DNA of 64,000 nt from Heterocephalus glaber (GCF_000247695.1 NW_004624795.1:3213307-3277306); one strand, 5' to 3'; numbered from the stretch's first letter, positions 39,900-52,090 are shown. Numbers and translations are program-made. The notes: a model not told the origin generated them from the sequence alone.

Positions 39900-40930
39900 A
39901 ACCATAGGTCCCAAGGACCGTGATGGGGTAGAGCAGCCAGAGGATGCCATTGTACGAGGACCTGAGGAAGGGAGAAACTGGTGAGACTTTTTAGCAGAGG
40001 GCCCTATGTGGGAGTGTTCAATGCCTGTCTTCTCCTGTCTGATGAAACTGTATGCGCAGTCTCTTTCACACTCTTCACTCAGCTGTATGCTTCTGCCCAC
40101 AAAATCAAGACTCTGAAGAACCCTAGTGCACCAATCCAGACCTGCCTGTGGAGAGGAATGTGGAACCTTCATTTCCAGGTTCAAGTATGAAGTGATGGGG
40201 AGACACCTCTTCCTCCAGCAAAAACTGATTTAGGAGAAGCTTTAGCTTCAGTAAATGGGCCCAATTGAAAAGCAAGAGGCCACAGATCTGATTATCCCCT
40301 GGCGATGGATGGTAATGTCCGAGACCTCCAGAAGAGATCATGCCCATGAATGTCACGGGTCTTTCACGGCTACTAGTCAGGTGGCCTGAAAGGCCCTACA
40401 TATTGTCTGTTTCTTAGCAACGGGACACCCCCTCAGTCGTGGTTTTGAGTAGGCTGGTTGGTAGAGAGCCCAAGGTTCAGATAAGGTGCAGAATGGTTAT
40501 TTCGGGTGAGATCGACAGTTTTCAGTTTTATTTCCTTTGAGCCGAGTCAGTATTTGGACTATCTCAGATGGTCCAGGAGCAACCTTTGTCTGTAATTTCA
40601 TTTTTAGTCACTGTTAATTTTACCTATAAAGTATGAGCTATAAAATGTGATTCAGTGAGTCAGATCTACCCATTGTCAGTTACTGTATTCATGGTTTAGC
40701 CTCAACTGTTCCTTTCTTAAGGCAAAGATAATGAAGACAAATTTAGGCATTCTCTTTAATTCCCTAGAAATTTGTCATTCCGGCTTTAATCAAGGTGCAT
40801 TATGAATTTGATGTTTTATTGACTTCCTGGTAATGAAATAGTTGATCCTTGTAAGAACTGTGTGGTAAACTTTGACTCCTATGAGAAGAGCCTTTGCCAA
40901 ACGTGTAGTAACTATTGAAAGAACTATATA
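39900..40930. other. ZPBP2-IKZF3 intergenic, unique
   Basis: No repeat or exon recognised. The ORF at 39741-40184 minus matches no known family. Confidence 0.5.
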
Positions 40931-42060
40931 TCCACACTTTTTAAATAAGTTTTTTCACTTTAGAAGATTTGGATATATAAAAAAATTGCAGAGACAGTAC
41001 ACAATTCTCACATAGCCCCACTCCCAGTTTTTCTATTATTGACATTTTACATTAGCTCGGTGTATTTCTCACAATTAATGAACCAATATTGATACATTAC
41101 TGTTAACTGAAGTCCATGCTTTATTCACATTTCCTTAGTTTTTATGCTCCAGGATCCCATCCAAGATTCCATATTACACTTAGCTGTTATATCCCATCAG
41201 ATTCTTGGCTGTGACATTTTCTCAGACTTTTTTTTTATTAGTACATATTTGCAGTACATAATGATTACATTTTTTTGTATTAAATTCTTTTATTGGTACA
41301 TTGTAGGTATACAACACAATTACATTTCTCATTGGGAATTGTACCTTTATATAAAGCATCTTGGTTCTTATTTTTTCCCCATTCCTAGCCCTCCCTTCAC
41401 GCCCTCCACCCTTCCCTATTTACAAAGACTTTATTTCCATTTTTTCCATTTCTCATCATTTTTTCCTTTCCCTTCTTTCCCCTGTGCCTCCCACTACCCC
41501 TACCCCTTTGGACCTTTTCTTCCTATTTTACATTATTGATTACTCATTCTAATAATTGGTACATTTTAGGTATACAATATAATGACATTCATCCATAATG
41601 ATTACATTTATCATGAGGAGTTGATACAGATACATGACACATCTTAATTCTTTTTCTCCCCGCTTCCTCCATCTCTAGGTTCTCAGACTCGTTTTTGCTT
41701 TTGATGATCTTGACAGTTAATGACAGCTTCGATGACCTTGCCCTGGCCTTAAGTGGTCAAGTAGTTTGTAGGAAGCATCTCAATTGGAATTTGGCTCGTG
41801 TTTTTCTCATTACTAGACTGGGGTTATGGGTGTTTGAGAGGAGGACCACAAAAGTAAAGTAACATTCTCATAACATCATATCAAGTGTACATACCTATGA
41901 ACATGCCTTATCCTCATTGATGTTCACCTTAATCACCAGGCTGAGGTAGCATTTGTCAGAACATTTAAAAATGGTGATTTGTGTCCCATTCCTTGAGGGT
42001 AGTGTAACTACATAAATTATTTTACTCATCTACTTTTTATCTGTCCCTGTGGATATCACT
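40930..42060 (-). repeat. Old L1M 3' UTR split by two young L1 pieces
   Basis: Old parts at about 40930-41270 ('ttaatgaaccaatattgata', 'cccatcagattcttggctgt') and 41680-42060 ('actagactggggttatgg', 'aacatcatatcaagtgtac'). Young L1 3' ends, minus, fill 41277-41555 and 41556-41680. Confidence 0.82.
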
Positions 42061-42399
42061 TTTTGGAGTCTGAAAAACTCCATGTTGAACCAAGTGTAGA
42101 GAAGTAACATTCCACTATTATCTACAGGCAGCATTGTAATGGGAGATAATAAAGTTTCTTTGTAAGTTTAATAACCAAATATCCTCATACCATCCCTGTG
42201 AAAGTTTACAGTTCCTCTTCTGCTACTTTTGATGTGCTATTTTTGCTTTTAGAAACTAACAAACAACAAATTTCCCCTTTCAGTACTAAAATTAAACCTA
42301 GTTTAGAATATTTCTCTGAAATTGATAGTATCCTGCAAAACTCCAATAGCTATAGCAATGCTACTGTGTTGCTGTGATCTTAAAGCCAGTGCAAGTTAG

Positions 42400-42545
42400 T
42401 CACTCATTAAAGTATAAATATACCATATATATTATACACACTGTCTATATACCAACATACTATTTTAAATAAATTTAAATGTATATATAGTGTATATTAC
42501 ATTGCTCATATACCAGGATTCTATTTAAAATAAACTTAAATTCAT
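42400..42545. repeat. AT-rich imperfect tandem duplication
   Basis: 'tataccaacatactatttta' (42449 on) and 'ataccaggattctatttaaa' (42510 on), each followed by a 'aaataaa.ttaaat' segment. Confidence 0.55.
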
Positions 42546-42633
42546 AAAATTTTACTGTGCATGCTTTCACTTATAAATATAGGTTTCTTTTGATAAGGTC
42601 CACTGATGCAAAACCCCTTCACCTTAAATAATT

Positions 42634-42721
42634 TTTTTTTTTTTTTGGTACCGGGGATCGAACTCGGGTCCTTGCGCTTGCGCAGCCGGCAACGAAACCA
42701 CTGAGGTAGATCCCCGGGCCG
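42634..42721 (-). repeat. ID SINE
   Basis: Target duplication 'accttaaataatt' at 42621-42633 and 42722-42734. B-box near-consensus. Confidence 0.95.
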
Positions 42722-42734
42722 ACCTTAAATAATT

Positions 42735-43160
42735 CTATAGCAAGAGTGACAGTGGAATGATTCATATATTGGCCATTTAACACATTGGGCATCATCAGGA
42801 CTCACCTAAATAATGTTCCTTAAGACTCTAATGTGAAGAAAAGTTCTGCTTTGAAAAACTTTTATTGTCACCTCCCTTTCCTCTTACATACGTGTGCTTT
42901 ACCTCCATGAGGTGCGGAGGATGCTGGGAAAAGATACTGATCGGCACGTGTCTGTGAACAACACCTTTTGGTGCATTTGGCTATCTTACTGCCGACCCCC
43001 AAAGCCTACTTGCTTTACTTGCTCTTCTGATATGTACCGCTGTAAGGGGTCGTAGAGGAAGGCTGGGAAGTAGAAATAAACACACAGAATTGTATTTTTG
43101 CCAGCAGTGGCAAACTGACCCCTCCCAGGAGGGAAAACAAAAGCGAGACAATTGCTCCCC
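42735..43160. other. Unique sequence upstream of IKZF3
   Basis: No repeat or exon seen. Candidate IKZF3 upstream regulatory DNA by position only. Confidence 0.4.
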
Positions 43161-43173
43161 AAAGTTAAAGCAT

Positions 43174-43261
43174 CGAGGGCCTGGGATTTAGCTCAGTGGT
43201 TCCAGCGCCTGCCTCGGGAGCGCAAGGTCCTGAGTTGGTCCACAGCACACACACACACACA
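43174..43261 (+). repeat. ID SINE upstream of IKZF3
   Basis: Target duplication 'aaagttaaagc' at 43161-43171 and 43262-43272. The tail is (CA)n instead of poly(A). It lies about 120 bp upstream of the TATA-like motif. Confidence 0.92.
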
Positions 43262-43381
43262 AAAGTTAAAGCGTCCAATGGGTCAAAGTGCCAACCTGCT
43301 TTTGAACTGTCGTTCTGAAAACCTGGACCAAGACCACTGAACATGTGAAGTGAAAAACTGAGGAAAGAGGACCCCACAAGC

Positions 43382-43389
43382 TATATATA
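43382..43389 (+). promoter_or_regulatory. IKZF3: TATA-like motif, IKZF3 promoter
   Basis: 'tatatata' about 400 bp upstream of the IKZF3 ATG, just before the CpG-rich block. A start site about 30 bp downstream (about 43415) would give a 5' UTR of roughly 375 nt. Unproven. Confidence 0.35.
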
Positions 43390-43439
43390 CTTCAGATGAA
43401 GGGCGCTCTCCTTGACTCGGAGCTCCGGATCGCCCACTT

Positions 43440-43860
43440 GAAGCTCTTTGCACTTGAGCCTGCCCAGAAAGCGGTGTGATGCTGGGTCGTCACCGTTCCC
43501 CTCCCCACAGGACGCCGAGCCGGTGGCTGATCCGCCCTTTCCATGCTGTCGGTTCCTCGGGTTTGACTTTGACGTTCAAAGTGGGCTGCAGGTGCGGAAC
43601 CCGCGCGCCGCGGTGAGCGCTGTGAGCCGCCGCCAGCCAGCGCCGCTGTAGCCCCGCGGTGGCACCGCAGTTGCCCGCGGTCCCTTCCCTCTGCGCCCAC
43701 GCCGATCCCGGGGACTCCCCGCGCCGGGAATCTCCCGCCAGCTGCGCCCGCGACGGAAGGAGCACGTGGAGCCCGAGCTGCAGCCCGCGCCATGGAAGGT
43801 GAGCCTCCCTCGGCCCCGCGGGTCCCGGGTCTTCGCGGAGCGCGGCTGGGGCCAGCAGCG
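43440..43860 (+). promoter_or_regulatory. IKZF3: IKZF3 CpG-rich promoter and 5' UTR
   Basis: Dense CpG ('cgcgcgccgcggtgagcgc', 'gctgcgcccgcgacgg') around the first exon, falling to AT-rich intron after 43900. Confidence 0.7.
43792..43798 (+). CDS. IKZF3: IKZF3 (Aiolos) first coding exon
   Basis: 'gcgccATGGAAG' followed by donor gtgagc. The seven coding bases give Met, Glu and the first base of the next codon, as in human IKZF3 where the protein begins MEDIQTN and exon 1 ends after ATGGAAG. IKZF3 is a zinc-finger transcription factor of the Ikaros family that acts in the nucleus of lymphocytes, especially B cells. The rest of the protein, including its zinc fingers, lies beyond the window: I found no exon 2 (IQTNAELK...) up to 64000. 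The call rests on this motif, on the CpG promoter, and on its divergent position next to ZPBP2, the same as in human. Confidence 0.78.
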
Positions 43861-43899
43861 CACCAGAGCCTTCGGAATCTCGGTTTTGCTTCCATTTAT

Positions 43900-46415
43900 T
43901 TCTTTTGTCAATAGTTAATAGGTATTTCAGAGGGCAACGCGTGAGGGTTCGCGTACATCCGCCTCTCCCAACTCTGAAAAGTAACTGCTCCCCAATTTTG
44001 TCTCTTAAGGAGTGTCAGACTCGAGGGGTCAACCCTAAGTCTGGACAGAGAGAGGGGGTTTCTGGGGCGCCCCTGGGTGGGTGACAGAACAGGTGGGAGA
44101 AGGAAGGCTTGTGTTGGTTTTCTTTGGTCCATGGCCTCGGTGTCCATTGGAATTGGGCTACTCTGAGTGAGTTGTGTTACATCAACAGTGACTATTGTTT
44201 TCCCTAAGGGTAAATGGTGGTTATTGGAAAGGGACATTTTGAAGTAACTGGCACATGCAGTTAGTTCCCTTGGAACTGATCTTCCTAATGACCCTCTATT
44301 TTCCCTGAAGCAAAAACTAGGTTCGCATTGAGTTTATTTGAGTTACGTTGGAAAGTCATCAAACTATCCTTGCTTCGAAAAAACAATGTCCATGTGTACT
44401 TCCTTGGGATAATTAAAGACTCACACTGCTTATTATAAACTCTTGAATAGTCTTTTCAACAAGTGTTTCTAAAATCTTGAAAATGGCAGATGTGTCTCAA
44501 CTTGGGAGGAGGTGGTATTTATAAGAGAATTTGAGAAACATTCATTCTACTAAAATAATACTTCACTAATTAAAGTGTTAATTTTATAAATATTTGGAAC
44601 AACATGAAAATTTTCTTCATAATGATTTAAGAGTCTCTCATTTCCATGAATCTTAATCTTTGATAGCTTTGGTTCTAGAGTATATGATGTTATGAAAATG
44701 TGATGAAATGCTTTGAGATGCAGATAAAAATGGTAAATCTTTTGTTTAACAATAAAATTTAATGTAACAATCCAGTCCTATATCCTCAGTTTGTTCACAG
44801 ATACACTTACAGTTTTTTATTGCCTTGACCCACGTAAACATTTTTTTCTCTAAGTAAAATGCCAAATGATAATTCAACAAACTATAAATAAATATATATA
44901 TATATATATATTACAGAAACTTTTAAGTGGCCACTGCTAAATAATGCTTGAGATGTTTTGTCTTCTGAAAAACTGTTTATGTTTTTTAAAAATTGCCAGG
45001 GTTTTAAAAGTACCTTAAATTTGTACTTTGAGCAGGAAAGAAGTTGGGTTGCTGTTAACTATAGGAAAATACTTTTTGACAAAGTCCATGCTTTATTACA
45101 AATATTTAATTTTTGTGAAGTGATAAATCACTATTCCAACACTGTTTTTCCTAGTGTTAATTGTATCACTTATCAAGAATAATGCACAGAATTATATAGC
45201 TCCATAGAAACTAGAGTGGTTCATTGTAAATGTTATTACTAAATTCACTTATTAAATGTGAAATAAATAAAATAAATATGAAATAAAGAAACTAAACTGA
45301 ATGATTTAGGATGTTAGTGTGCTAACGGACTTTTACATAAGCCTGATAAAGTCTTTCTGAGGATGAAGGAAATGACAACTTGTGTATTTAATTCTGAATG
45401 GACTATAGGAGGAAAGAACTGGAATATAGAATATATACCAGGGATTTTTTAAAAGTTGTGAGTTTAGATTACTAAATTAAAGTCATAGGTCAATAGAGAT
45501 AGGTGGAATTAGCATGCTTAATGCAAAAATTTAATGATGTGAGTTTAGCTATTTTCACATCAGATCTTTAAGACAGAGTATTTAATGTAGTAAAATATCT
45601 AGTTCATTATTGTTCAAAATTGACGAATATGGCCCATATTTTTGATATTTAAAATATTTTTATATCATCTTGGTATCTTAATCTCAATGTAGGATACCAA
45701 TTTGATCTGTAATATGTACTTCCTTGGCAATGTAAGAAAATAGGAGACTTTGTGGAATACCTTTATTTTCTGCCAAATTTGGGGGTTAAATTAATATACT
45801 ACAGTTTATTATTTGTGAAATACAATGCTGTACTGTCAGTCATTCCTTCAGTATATAAAGTAATTTTTCATTCATTTGTCTTTTCATTTGCAAGCAGACA
45901 TTTATCGAGACTTTCTCTGTGTTAAGATGTTGAGTGAAACAAGTTTTTGAAATAGAAATCTTGTCATGTAAAAATGAAAAGAGTTAATGGATGTAGTAAA
46001 TCAGAAGCTACAGCTTTTAAATTTTCTCACAATCTGTGACCTTATTTTCTTTATATATCATTACATTTTATTATTTGCATTATAATAACATCTTGTCTCT
46101 CTGATATGGTTGGAAAATTAAGTGGCTCACAAATAATTTCACAAGTAACTACAGGTTTCTTATTTATTATAAAATCTTTTTATTTTAACAATATTGGGTA
46201 GAGACCTAAGTATATGTATTACACAGCTTCCTGATTTATAAACAAGGTACTTAAGAAATAACTTTTATGTCAGTGACTCTGGGTTCCTATTCTGACAACC
46301 AGGTAATGTATTGTTCTATAGTTTGTTCTCACAGGGAGTTTTAAACTGTGCAGAACTGAATGCCCCTATACTAAATAATCCTGGGTTATTTTGTAATTTT
46401 TGTCTCTGTGTCCTT
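43900..46415. other. Repeat-poor intron sequence
   Basis: About 2.5 kb of AT-rich DNA with no SINE or L1 recognised, in contrast to the dense repeats elsewhere. Includes a short (TA)n at 44890-44911. Confidence 0.6.
44890..44911. repeat. (TA)n microsatellite
   Basis: About ten TA units in AT-rich intron. Confidence 0.9.
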
Positions 46416-46417
46416 TT

Positions 46418-46501
46418 TTCCTACCCTGGGCTAGGAATTGAACTCAGGACCTCACACAAACTAGGCAAGTCACTCTGCCACCTAACTAAGCCCCACAGCC
46501 C
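46418..46501 (-). repeat. Old-type ID SINE
   Basis: 'ctaggaattgaactcaggac' to 'ccacctaactaagccccaca'. Confidence 0.8.
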
Positions 46502-46955
46502 AGGTTTGTCTCCTTGTTGACATCAGCTCCTGTTTCTCTGGACATGGAGTGGGTGGCAGCCATTTTTCATTTTTGGGTCCCTTTCCCTGTGCTGGGTGGT
46601 TGATGTTTACTTCCTCTGTTATGAGTGTGAGGAGATTAAAATGCAACATTTTAAGGAAAAACAGCCACAGAAAGGCTATGGGACCCTGGTAGGGTACAGT
46701 TTTTTGAAGTCTCTGTTTGTGCTTCCTGTAATCCAGTACGTTAGTTCACACTTCTGTGTCTTTGCTAACAGTATTTCTACCCCTTTCTTACCTGGTTTCC
46801 CTCCTCATCTTCCAGAGTGTGGCCAGAGCTCATCGATGAAGCCTCCATGGATGACTGCCTTCTCCAACCTCCCCCTAGGGCCTTCTAGTGATCAGCCTTG
46901 CTGGCCCCTCACCTCCTCCACCTAGCACATGGTTCATCCCATCATAAGTTATTTC

Positions 46956-47042
46956 TTTTCTTTTCTTTTGGTATCGGGGATTGAACTTGGGACCTTGCAC
47001 TTGTGAGGCAGGTGGCGGAACCACTGAGCTAAGTCCCCAGCC
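46956..47042 (-). repeat. ID SINE, first of a same-site pair
   Basis: 'ggtatcggggattgaacttg' to 'actgagctaagtccccagcc'. Left target copy 'cataagttatttc' at 46943-46955, right copy 'cataagctatttc' at 47043-47055. Confidence 0.92.
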
Positions 47043-47055
47043 CATAAGCTATTTC

Positions 47056-47147
47056 TTTTTTTTTTTTTTTGGTACTGGGGATCAAACTCGGGTTCTTGCG
47101 CTTGCACAGCAGACGGTGAAACTACTAAGCTAAATTCCCACTCCCCC
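47056..47147 (-). repeat. ID SINE, second of a same-site pair
   Basis: 'ggtactggggatcaaactcg' to 'ctaagctaaattcccactcc'. Shares the 47043-47055 target copy; the third copy 'cataagctatttt' is at 47148-47160. Confidence 0.92.
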
Positions 47148-47164
47148 CATAAGCTATTTTTAAA

Positions 47165-48080
47165 AAACAAATTTTTTGATTCTTAGGGTCTGTATCACAG
47201 GGATTTCAGTTTGTTGGAGAAGTGATGTCTATTTGAGAGATTATTAATTTACTAGAAGATTTGGTACATCACAATAATTTTCCTGTAATAGTGGCTATAC
47301 AGAATCTGTGGATAAGAATAAAGATCACTCTCATCACCTTAGAGCATTGTTTGCAGATATGGAGTTACATCATAGCTGATGGACAATAGCCCCAGTCTGA
47401 AAACTGACAGTAACTAGTATTTATATATAACAGCTAATCATTTTCACTGCCATCTGCTTTTGTCTCTGTAGATAAGGAACCGCTTGACCCCAATTTCTAG
47501 CCTTCATTAATTGTCGATTATGTGCTTGCATACAGGGTAGACAGTTTCACAAATGTGCTTCCGGGCCTAACTTGATTTAAATTTCATCTGATTTTCACAT
47601 AGCATCCCAAGTTTTAATGCATTGAAGACTATCAAAGTATAAATTTATTCTTTGACCTCAACATAGGAATTTTTGCTCACTCTAAAAATACTAAAAGGCT
47701 GTAAATGTGGCTTAAGTAGGATTGTGGTTCCTTACTGGTCTTTTTGCTCATGTAAAATTATTTAAGTGAGAACATTGCTACCTTTCCCCTTCCTTGCATA
47801 TAATTTAGTGCCTATCAAGGCTTAGCTTAGGTGCTTGGGACATACTTTTCTAACAGTGTAGTAATAATCTGCTCACTAACAAGAACATGTAATGTGATAC
47901 ATCATGATTATATATTATAAATCTTTTAAATACTTAATCTTATTAATACTTTAGTTACTTGTCTGAATTTTATGTTCAGAATCAAAGAATATGAATGTTA
48001 AATATTTTTAGTGATTCAGCTTTCAAAGATGACTTACCTTTCTTTTTTGAGTGCCTGAGAATTTGGTTAATTAAAAATTA
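47165..48080. other. Repeat-poor intron sequence
   Basis: No repeat or exon recognised. Confidence 0.5.
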
Positions 48081-48084
48081 TTTT

Positions 48085-48168
48085 AGGGCTGGGGGTGGCT
48101 CAGCGGTAGAGCACTTGCCTAGCATGCACGAGGCCCTGGGTTTGATCCCCAGCACCACAAAAAGAACC
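48085..48168 (+). repeat. Old-type ID SINE, near consensus
   Basis: 'gggctgggggtggctcagcg' with 'gcacttgcctagcatgcacg' and 'tttgatccccagcaccacaa'. This is the classic tRNA-Ala-like ID class. Confidence 0.93.
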
Positions 48169-48199
48169 CTTCTGAAATAATAAAGTGAAACACTCATAA

Positions 48200-50960
48200 G
48201 TGGGTATAGTTTTTTGTATGTATGTATCTTCAGTTTCTTCTATTTTGGCAAATAAGACAAAATACAGAAAATATTAATGTGTTCAAACTGGTGGATAAGG
48301 GTGCAATTTTAATCCACAACTTGAAGCTTTTAGTTTTTGTTTTAAAAATCTTCTTCTTCTCACAGTTTAACTTTTTACTATTATGTATTCAAAATTATTA
48401 TTGCACATTACTAAGAAATCTCTTGTTCTGTTTTATAGTTCATAATCCATTTATAATTTCACTTATAAAAAGCAAAATGCTTTTTAAAAAGGTTTAAGGT
48501 TACTGGTATAGAAACAGATGCTTTCCTACTAAACAGACTTTGAAAGCCAGTAGTGGCTAAGGTGCAGCAAGTTCTATAGAAATTACAACTGTCTGAAATT
48601 AAACCCCTGGTCCCTAGACCTGAACAACTTCCTTAGTCACATAAAGCTTCCCAGCTCGCTTTTGGTACCGTGGATGTTGTGGTACACCATTCAGACTTAG
48701 AGAAATAGATGGGTCAGTAGCTTACAAGAAATATTTGTCTAAAGCAATTGTGTGCCAGTACATTCAAGGGGACCAGGAGAGAGAGAGAGATTATTCACAC
48801 ATGATGTAAACCACTGCTCTCTACCTCTCTGGGTTTGTGAACCATTTCAGCAGAACAAAAGGGTTGATGGGCCATACTAACCGACACCTTTCTGCTTGCT
48901 GTGGAAAAAAAAACCCTCCTAGAATGGACGAGACTATTGTTATGAGTAGATTAAAGAATAGGAGGAGATAGCATTTTAACCTTTTTTCATGTATTCAAAA
49001 AATAAAATTGTGAACTTGACCAACAAGAATTCAAGGTGAAATCAACCCTTGGCATGTATGAATGTAACCAGCTATTTCTGACTCTTTGTGAATTACCCTG
49101 AAAGAACATAATAACACGTAATGATTAATAGATGTTATAGCTCTGTAAATATTTAAGTAGGATAATGCAGGTAGAAGTCCTAGCTCGACTCCTAGTAGGG
49201 CAAGGACCCCAGGATGCAGACAGATGTGCATAGCTTCTCAGTGTGTGTGGCTTGCACACCCCAGTAAAAGGAATCTGGGCTTTCTCGAAGGACCCCATAC
49301 TTATCCATTGCAGCAGTCCTAAGTTGCCTCAAACCCAAACAGCTAGAAAATTTTAGTAAGTACTCTCATTTGGGGAGGAAAGTACAGTCTGTATAATAGG
49401 ACAAATAATGATTGAAAAAAATGGTATTAAAGTTCATATAGTGCTTCTAGATCGTGTAGCTATTATCCATCCAGTGACATTTGATTACTGCATGATGAAC
49501 TTGGGGTCTTCCACTGTCAGCCTCACAGTTCACCAAGAATCAGGATGAGACACAAGAACACAACAAAACTTGTTTAAAGCAATGGGACAAACCCTTCTGT
49601 GGGACAGACGCAAGTGTGGCGTTCCAGGTTGGGGATGGGGTGGGGTAGGGTGGGGGGTAAGGGACCACCGCTAGGGCCCCATTTCCTCTGTCAAAGATCA
49701 GCGCTTGTGGACACCCTGGAACTGTGCAGTTCCATAGAGCACATTTTGAAAACCACTGATTCAGACTGCTATATATGTATTTTTTCCTACTGGTAATCTT
49801 ATATCTAGACTTGTATCTCATTCTCTTTTGAAGATTGCTATCAGAATGATATACCTACACTATTAAGTTAATCCCTTACTTGAAAAACATTTGAAGCTAC
49901 TTCACAATATAGCTTCAATATACCTTTCCACAGGATCCTTAGTCCTCTGTTACATGCCCATCCTGACTCTCCATTTTTCTAATGCTGTTTGTTCTTCCAA
50001 CTCAACAAGTCCAAAAAAGAACTCATTCTTGTTGCAACACACACCAACTTTTGCTGGCTTCCTAACACTGTTAATAGGACAGATATTATACAGGACAATC
50101 GTTACTTGTCCTATTAGCCTCACGACACCCTGTCATGCCAGTTGAAATCCTCATGCAGCCATTATGGTCTGTTCCTGTGATGTCCGGCAGGAGGCCACCA
50201 CCTCTGATTCTAGAAGGATTCTCTTCCTTTGCTGAAACTTACTGACCTTTTGTGCCTGTCTCATGACTTGTAGACTCTCATTCCATTTTGTGTTTAAACA
50301 TGAAATATGTTTGCATGGTTTAGAACACCATAATTGGTCTAGAACTGCAACTGTAATGTAACTTGAGGGAGGATGATTTCTTTGTTTTTTTGGGACGCGT
50401 ATGCTTTAACCATTAGTGATGCAACCTGTATCCTTCTGACTTGAGGTGTTTCAGTCACAGTGATTCTACAGATACACCTGCCTACTTTATTATTCTCTCT
50501 GAATACAGACTATATATTTTTTAATGCCTTTTGAATACAGACTATATATGTCTTTATTTTCATTTATTTCACCTTTACATTACAGTTGTGGTCTTACCTT
50601 TTTTTTTTTTTTAAAGAAAACTTATATGTGCTGATAGGTAATATTTAATTCACAATAGTAAAAGAGGTATTATAAAATATTTTTTCTAAAAGAGGGCACT
50701 GAGCCTTGGTACAGTTGAGAACCACTCTTCTAAATAGACGGGTTTACTCTAAGAGACCAACCTCAGTTTAAATAAGAGAGTGTATAAGGTCACCTTGTAT
50801 AGTACTAGACACAAAATTTAGGTCCAGCGAATGGTCAGTTCAATTCACACATCCTCTATGAGGATTCTGTACAGCCTTGCTAATCTAAGAGTGGTCTGTG
50901 GGCCAGCAATGTCACCATCAGTTTGTAACACCGGGAACTGTTGCAGCAACCCAGGCCAGA
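48200..50960. other. Repeat-poor intron sequence
   Basis: No SINE or L1 recognised over 2.7 kb. An 18-bp direct repeat 'tgaatacagactatatat' is at 50500-50517 and 50532-50549. Confidence 0.5.
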
Positions 50961-50968
50961 CCTAGTTC

Positions 50969-51049
50969 TTTTTTTTGGTTCTGGGAATAGAACTCAGGAC
51001 CTTGCACTCACCAGGCAGGCATGGTGCCACTGAACTAAATCCCCAGCCC
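50969..51049 (-). repeat. ID SINE
   Basis: 'ggttctgggaatagaactca' to 'actgaactaaatccccagcc'. Confidence 0.9.
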
Positions 51050-51077
51050 CAGACTTACTGAGTCAGGATCTGTATTT

Positions 51078-51167
51078 ATTTATTTATTTTTTGGGACTGG
51101 GGATCGAACTCAGGTCCTTGAGCTTGCGCAGCAGGTGGCGAAACCACTGAGCTAAATCCCCGGTCCT
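51078..51167 (-). repeat. ID SINE
   Basis: Target duplication 'aggatctgtattt' at 51065-51077 and 51168-51180. The tail is partly (TTTA)n. Confidence 0.94.
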
Positions 51168-51480
51168 AGGATCTGTATTTTAAGAAGATCCCCAGGGAAT
51201 TGTTGCTCATGCAAAAGTTTGACCAGCCTTGCCCAGGTCTGAACAGCATCAGCAAAACCCATGACCATGCTTGTGGCACTTGCTGTATCAGTGCTAGGCA
51301 TCTTCATGTATGGATTTAGCTTATGTTTTTGTTGTTTAGATGATGATTTTAAGAGATAGCTGGACAATGAAAGCTTTATAACATTTCCTTTGGACTAGTC
51401 TTGTAATCCAACATTTATTATACAATATAATTCAAAAGTCAGAAATCTTTATTCATTCTTCATTTAAAAATATTCAGTGA

Positions 51481-51548
51481 GGGGCCAGGGATTTAGCTCA
51501 GCGGTTTTGCCACCTGCCCTGGTACCAAAAAAAAAAAAAAAAAAAAAA
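51481..51548 (+). repeat. ID SINE with internal deletion
   Basis: 'gccagggatttagctcagcg' to 'gccacctgccc' jumps directly to 'tggtacc' and A22; the B-box region is deleted. 'attcagtga' flanks both sides. Confidence 0.9.
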
Positions 51549-51705
51549 TTCAGTGAATGACTTTTATGTACCATATATGCAGAGCTGTTGTTACAATAGT
51601 GATGAACAAGACAGACAGGGCTTTGGTCCTGATGGAATTCAGTCAGGTAAGGAAGACAGATCAAAAACCAAGTAACAACAGTTGATTTAAGTGAAATCAT
51701 TGTCT

Positions 51706-52090
51706 TAGTTACTTTCCCCATTGGTGAGACAAAATACCAGACACCCAAAGTTAAAGGAGGAAAGGTTTATTTTGGTTCAGTTTGTGGAGGTTTCAGTTCA
51801 TAGTTGGCTGGCTCCAAGTCAGGGTGGCATAGCAGAGGAGAAACAGTCCACGGCAGGCAGAAGGCAGAAGGCAGAAGGCAGAAGACAGCAAGCACTAAGA
51901 AGCAAGTATCAAGCAATGGCCCTTACAGCTTGTCCAGGGTACCCACCCTTCGGGCAGGTAGCACTCACACCCTTAATCCTAACATCAAATCCTTGATCCT
52001 AGCATCACACACCCTAGATCGAGCCACCTCCATAAAGCTCCACCTATGACTGCATGAGACTTTGAGGGGACATCTAGTTACAACCCATAA
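51706..52090 (+). repeat. Unnamed interspersed repeat, 'acaaaataccaga' type
   Basis: 'cttagttactttccccattg', 'gacaaaataccagacaccca', 'gaggaaaggtttattttgg' to 'gggacatctagttacaaccc'. The same family recurs at 53150-54050. It resembles a common mammalian repeat class; name not asserted. It contains a (GGCAGAA)n tract at 51853-51886. Confidence 0.65.
51853..51886. repeat. (GGCAGAA)n short tandem repeat
   Basis: About four 7-bp units, 'ggcagaaggcagaaggcaga', inside the repeat at 51706-52090. Confidence 0.85.

Larger units (their letters stand above)
39140..39900 (-). promoter_or_regulatory. ZPBP2: ZPBP2 promoter, CpG-rich
   Basis: CpG density rises sharply around the ZPBP2 start codon (39474) and upstream of it, in contrast to the AT-rich flanks. 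It includes 'gcgtgggcgccattttcccg' and a G-run tract. No TATA motif was seen near the start. Confidence 0.6.

Noticed and set aside
39741..40184. 147-aa open frame on the minus strand
   Set aside because: No known motif, no splice context, in a CpG-rich promoter area where chance frames are long.
43392..43911. Several open frames (91-167 aa) opposite the IKZF3 promoter
   Set aside because: Antisense to a CpG island, where stop codons are rare by composition; no similarity seen.
46596..46925. 109-aa open frame after an old ID, considered as IKZF3 exon 2
   Set aside because: It does not resemble IQTNAELK or any IKZF3 sequence and lacks a suitable acceptor in phase.
48085..48168. Possible tRNA gene (A- and B-box present)
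   Set aside because: The ID SINE is tRNA-Ala-like, but the sequence has no tRNA acceptor/anticodon fold and carries an A-rich tail. The same applies to all other ID copies.
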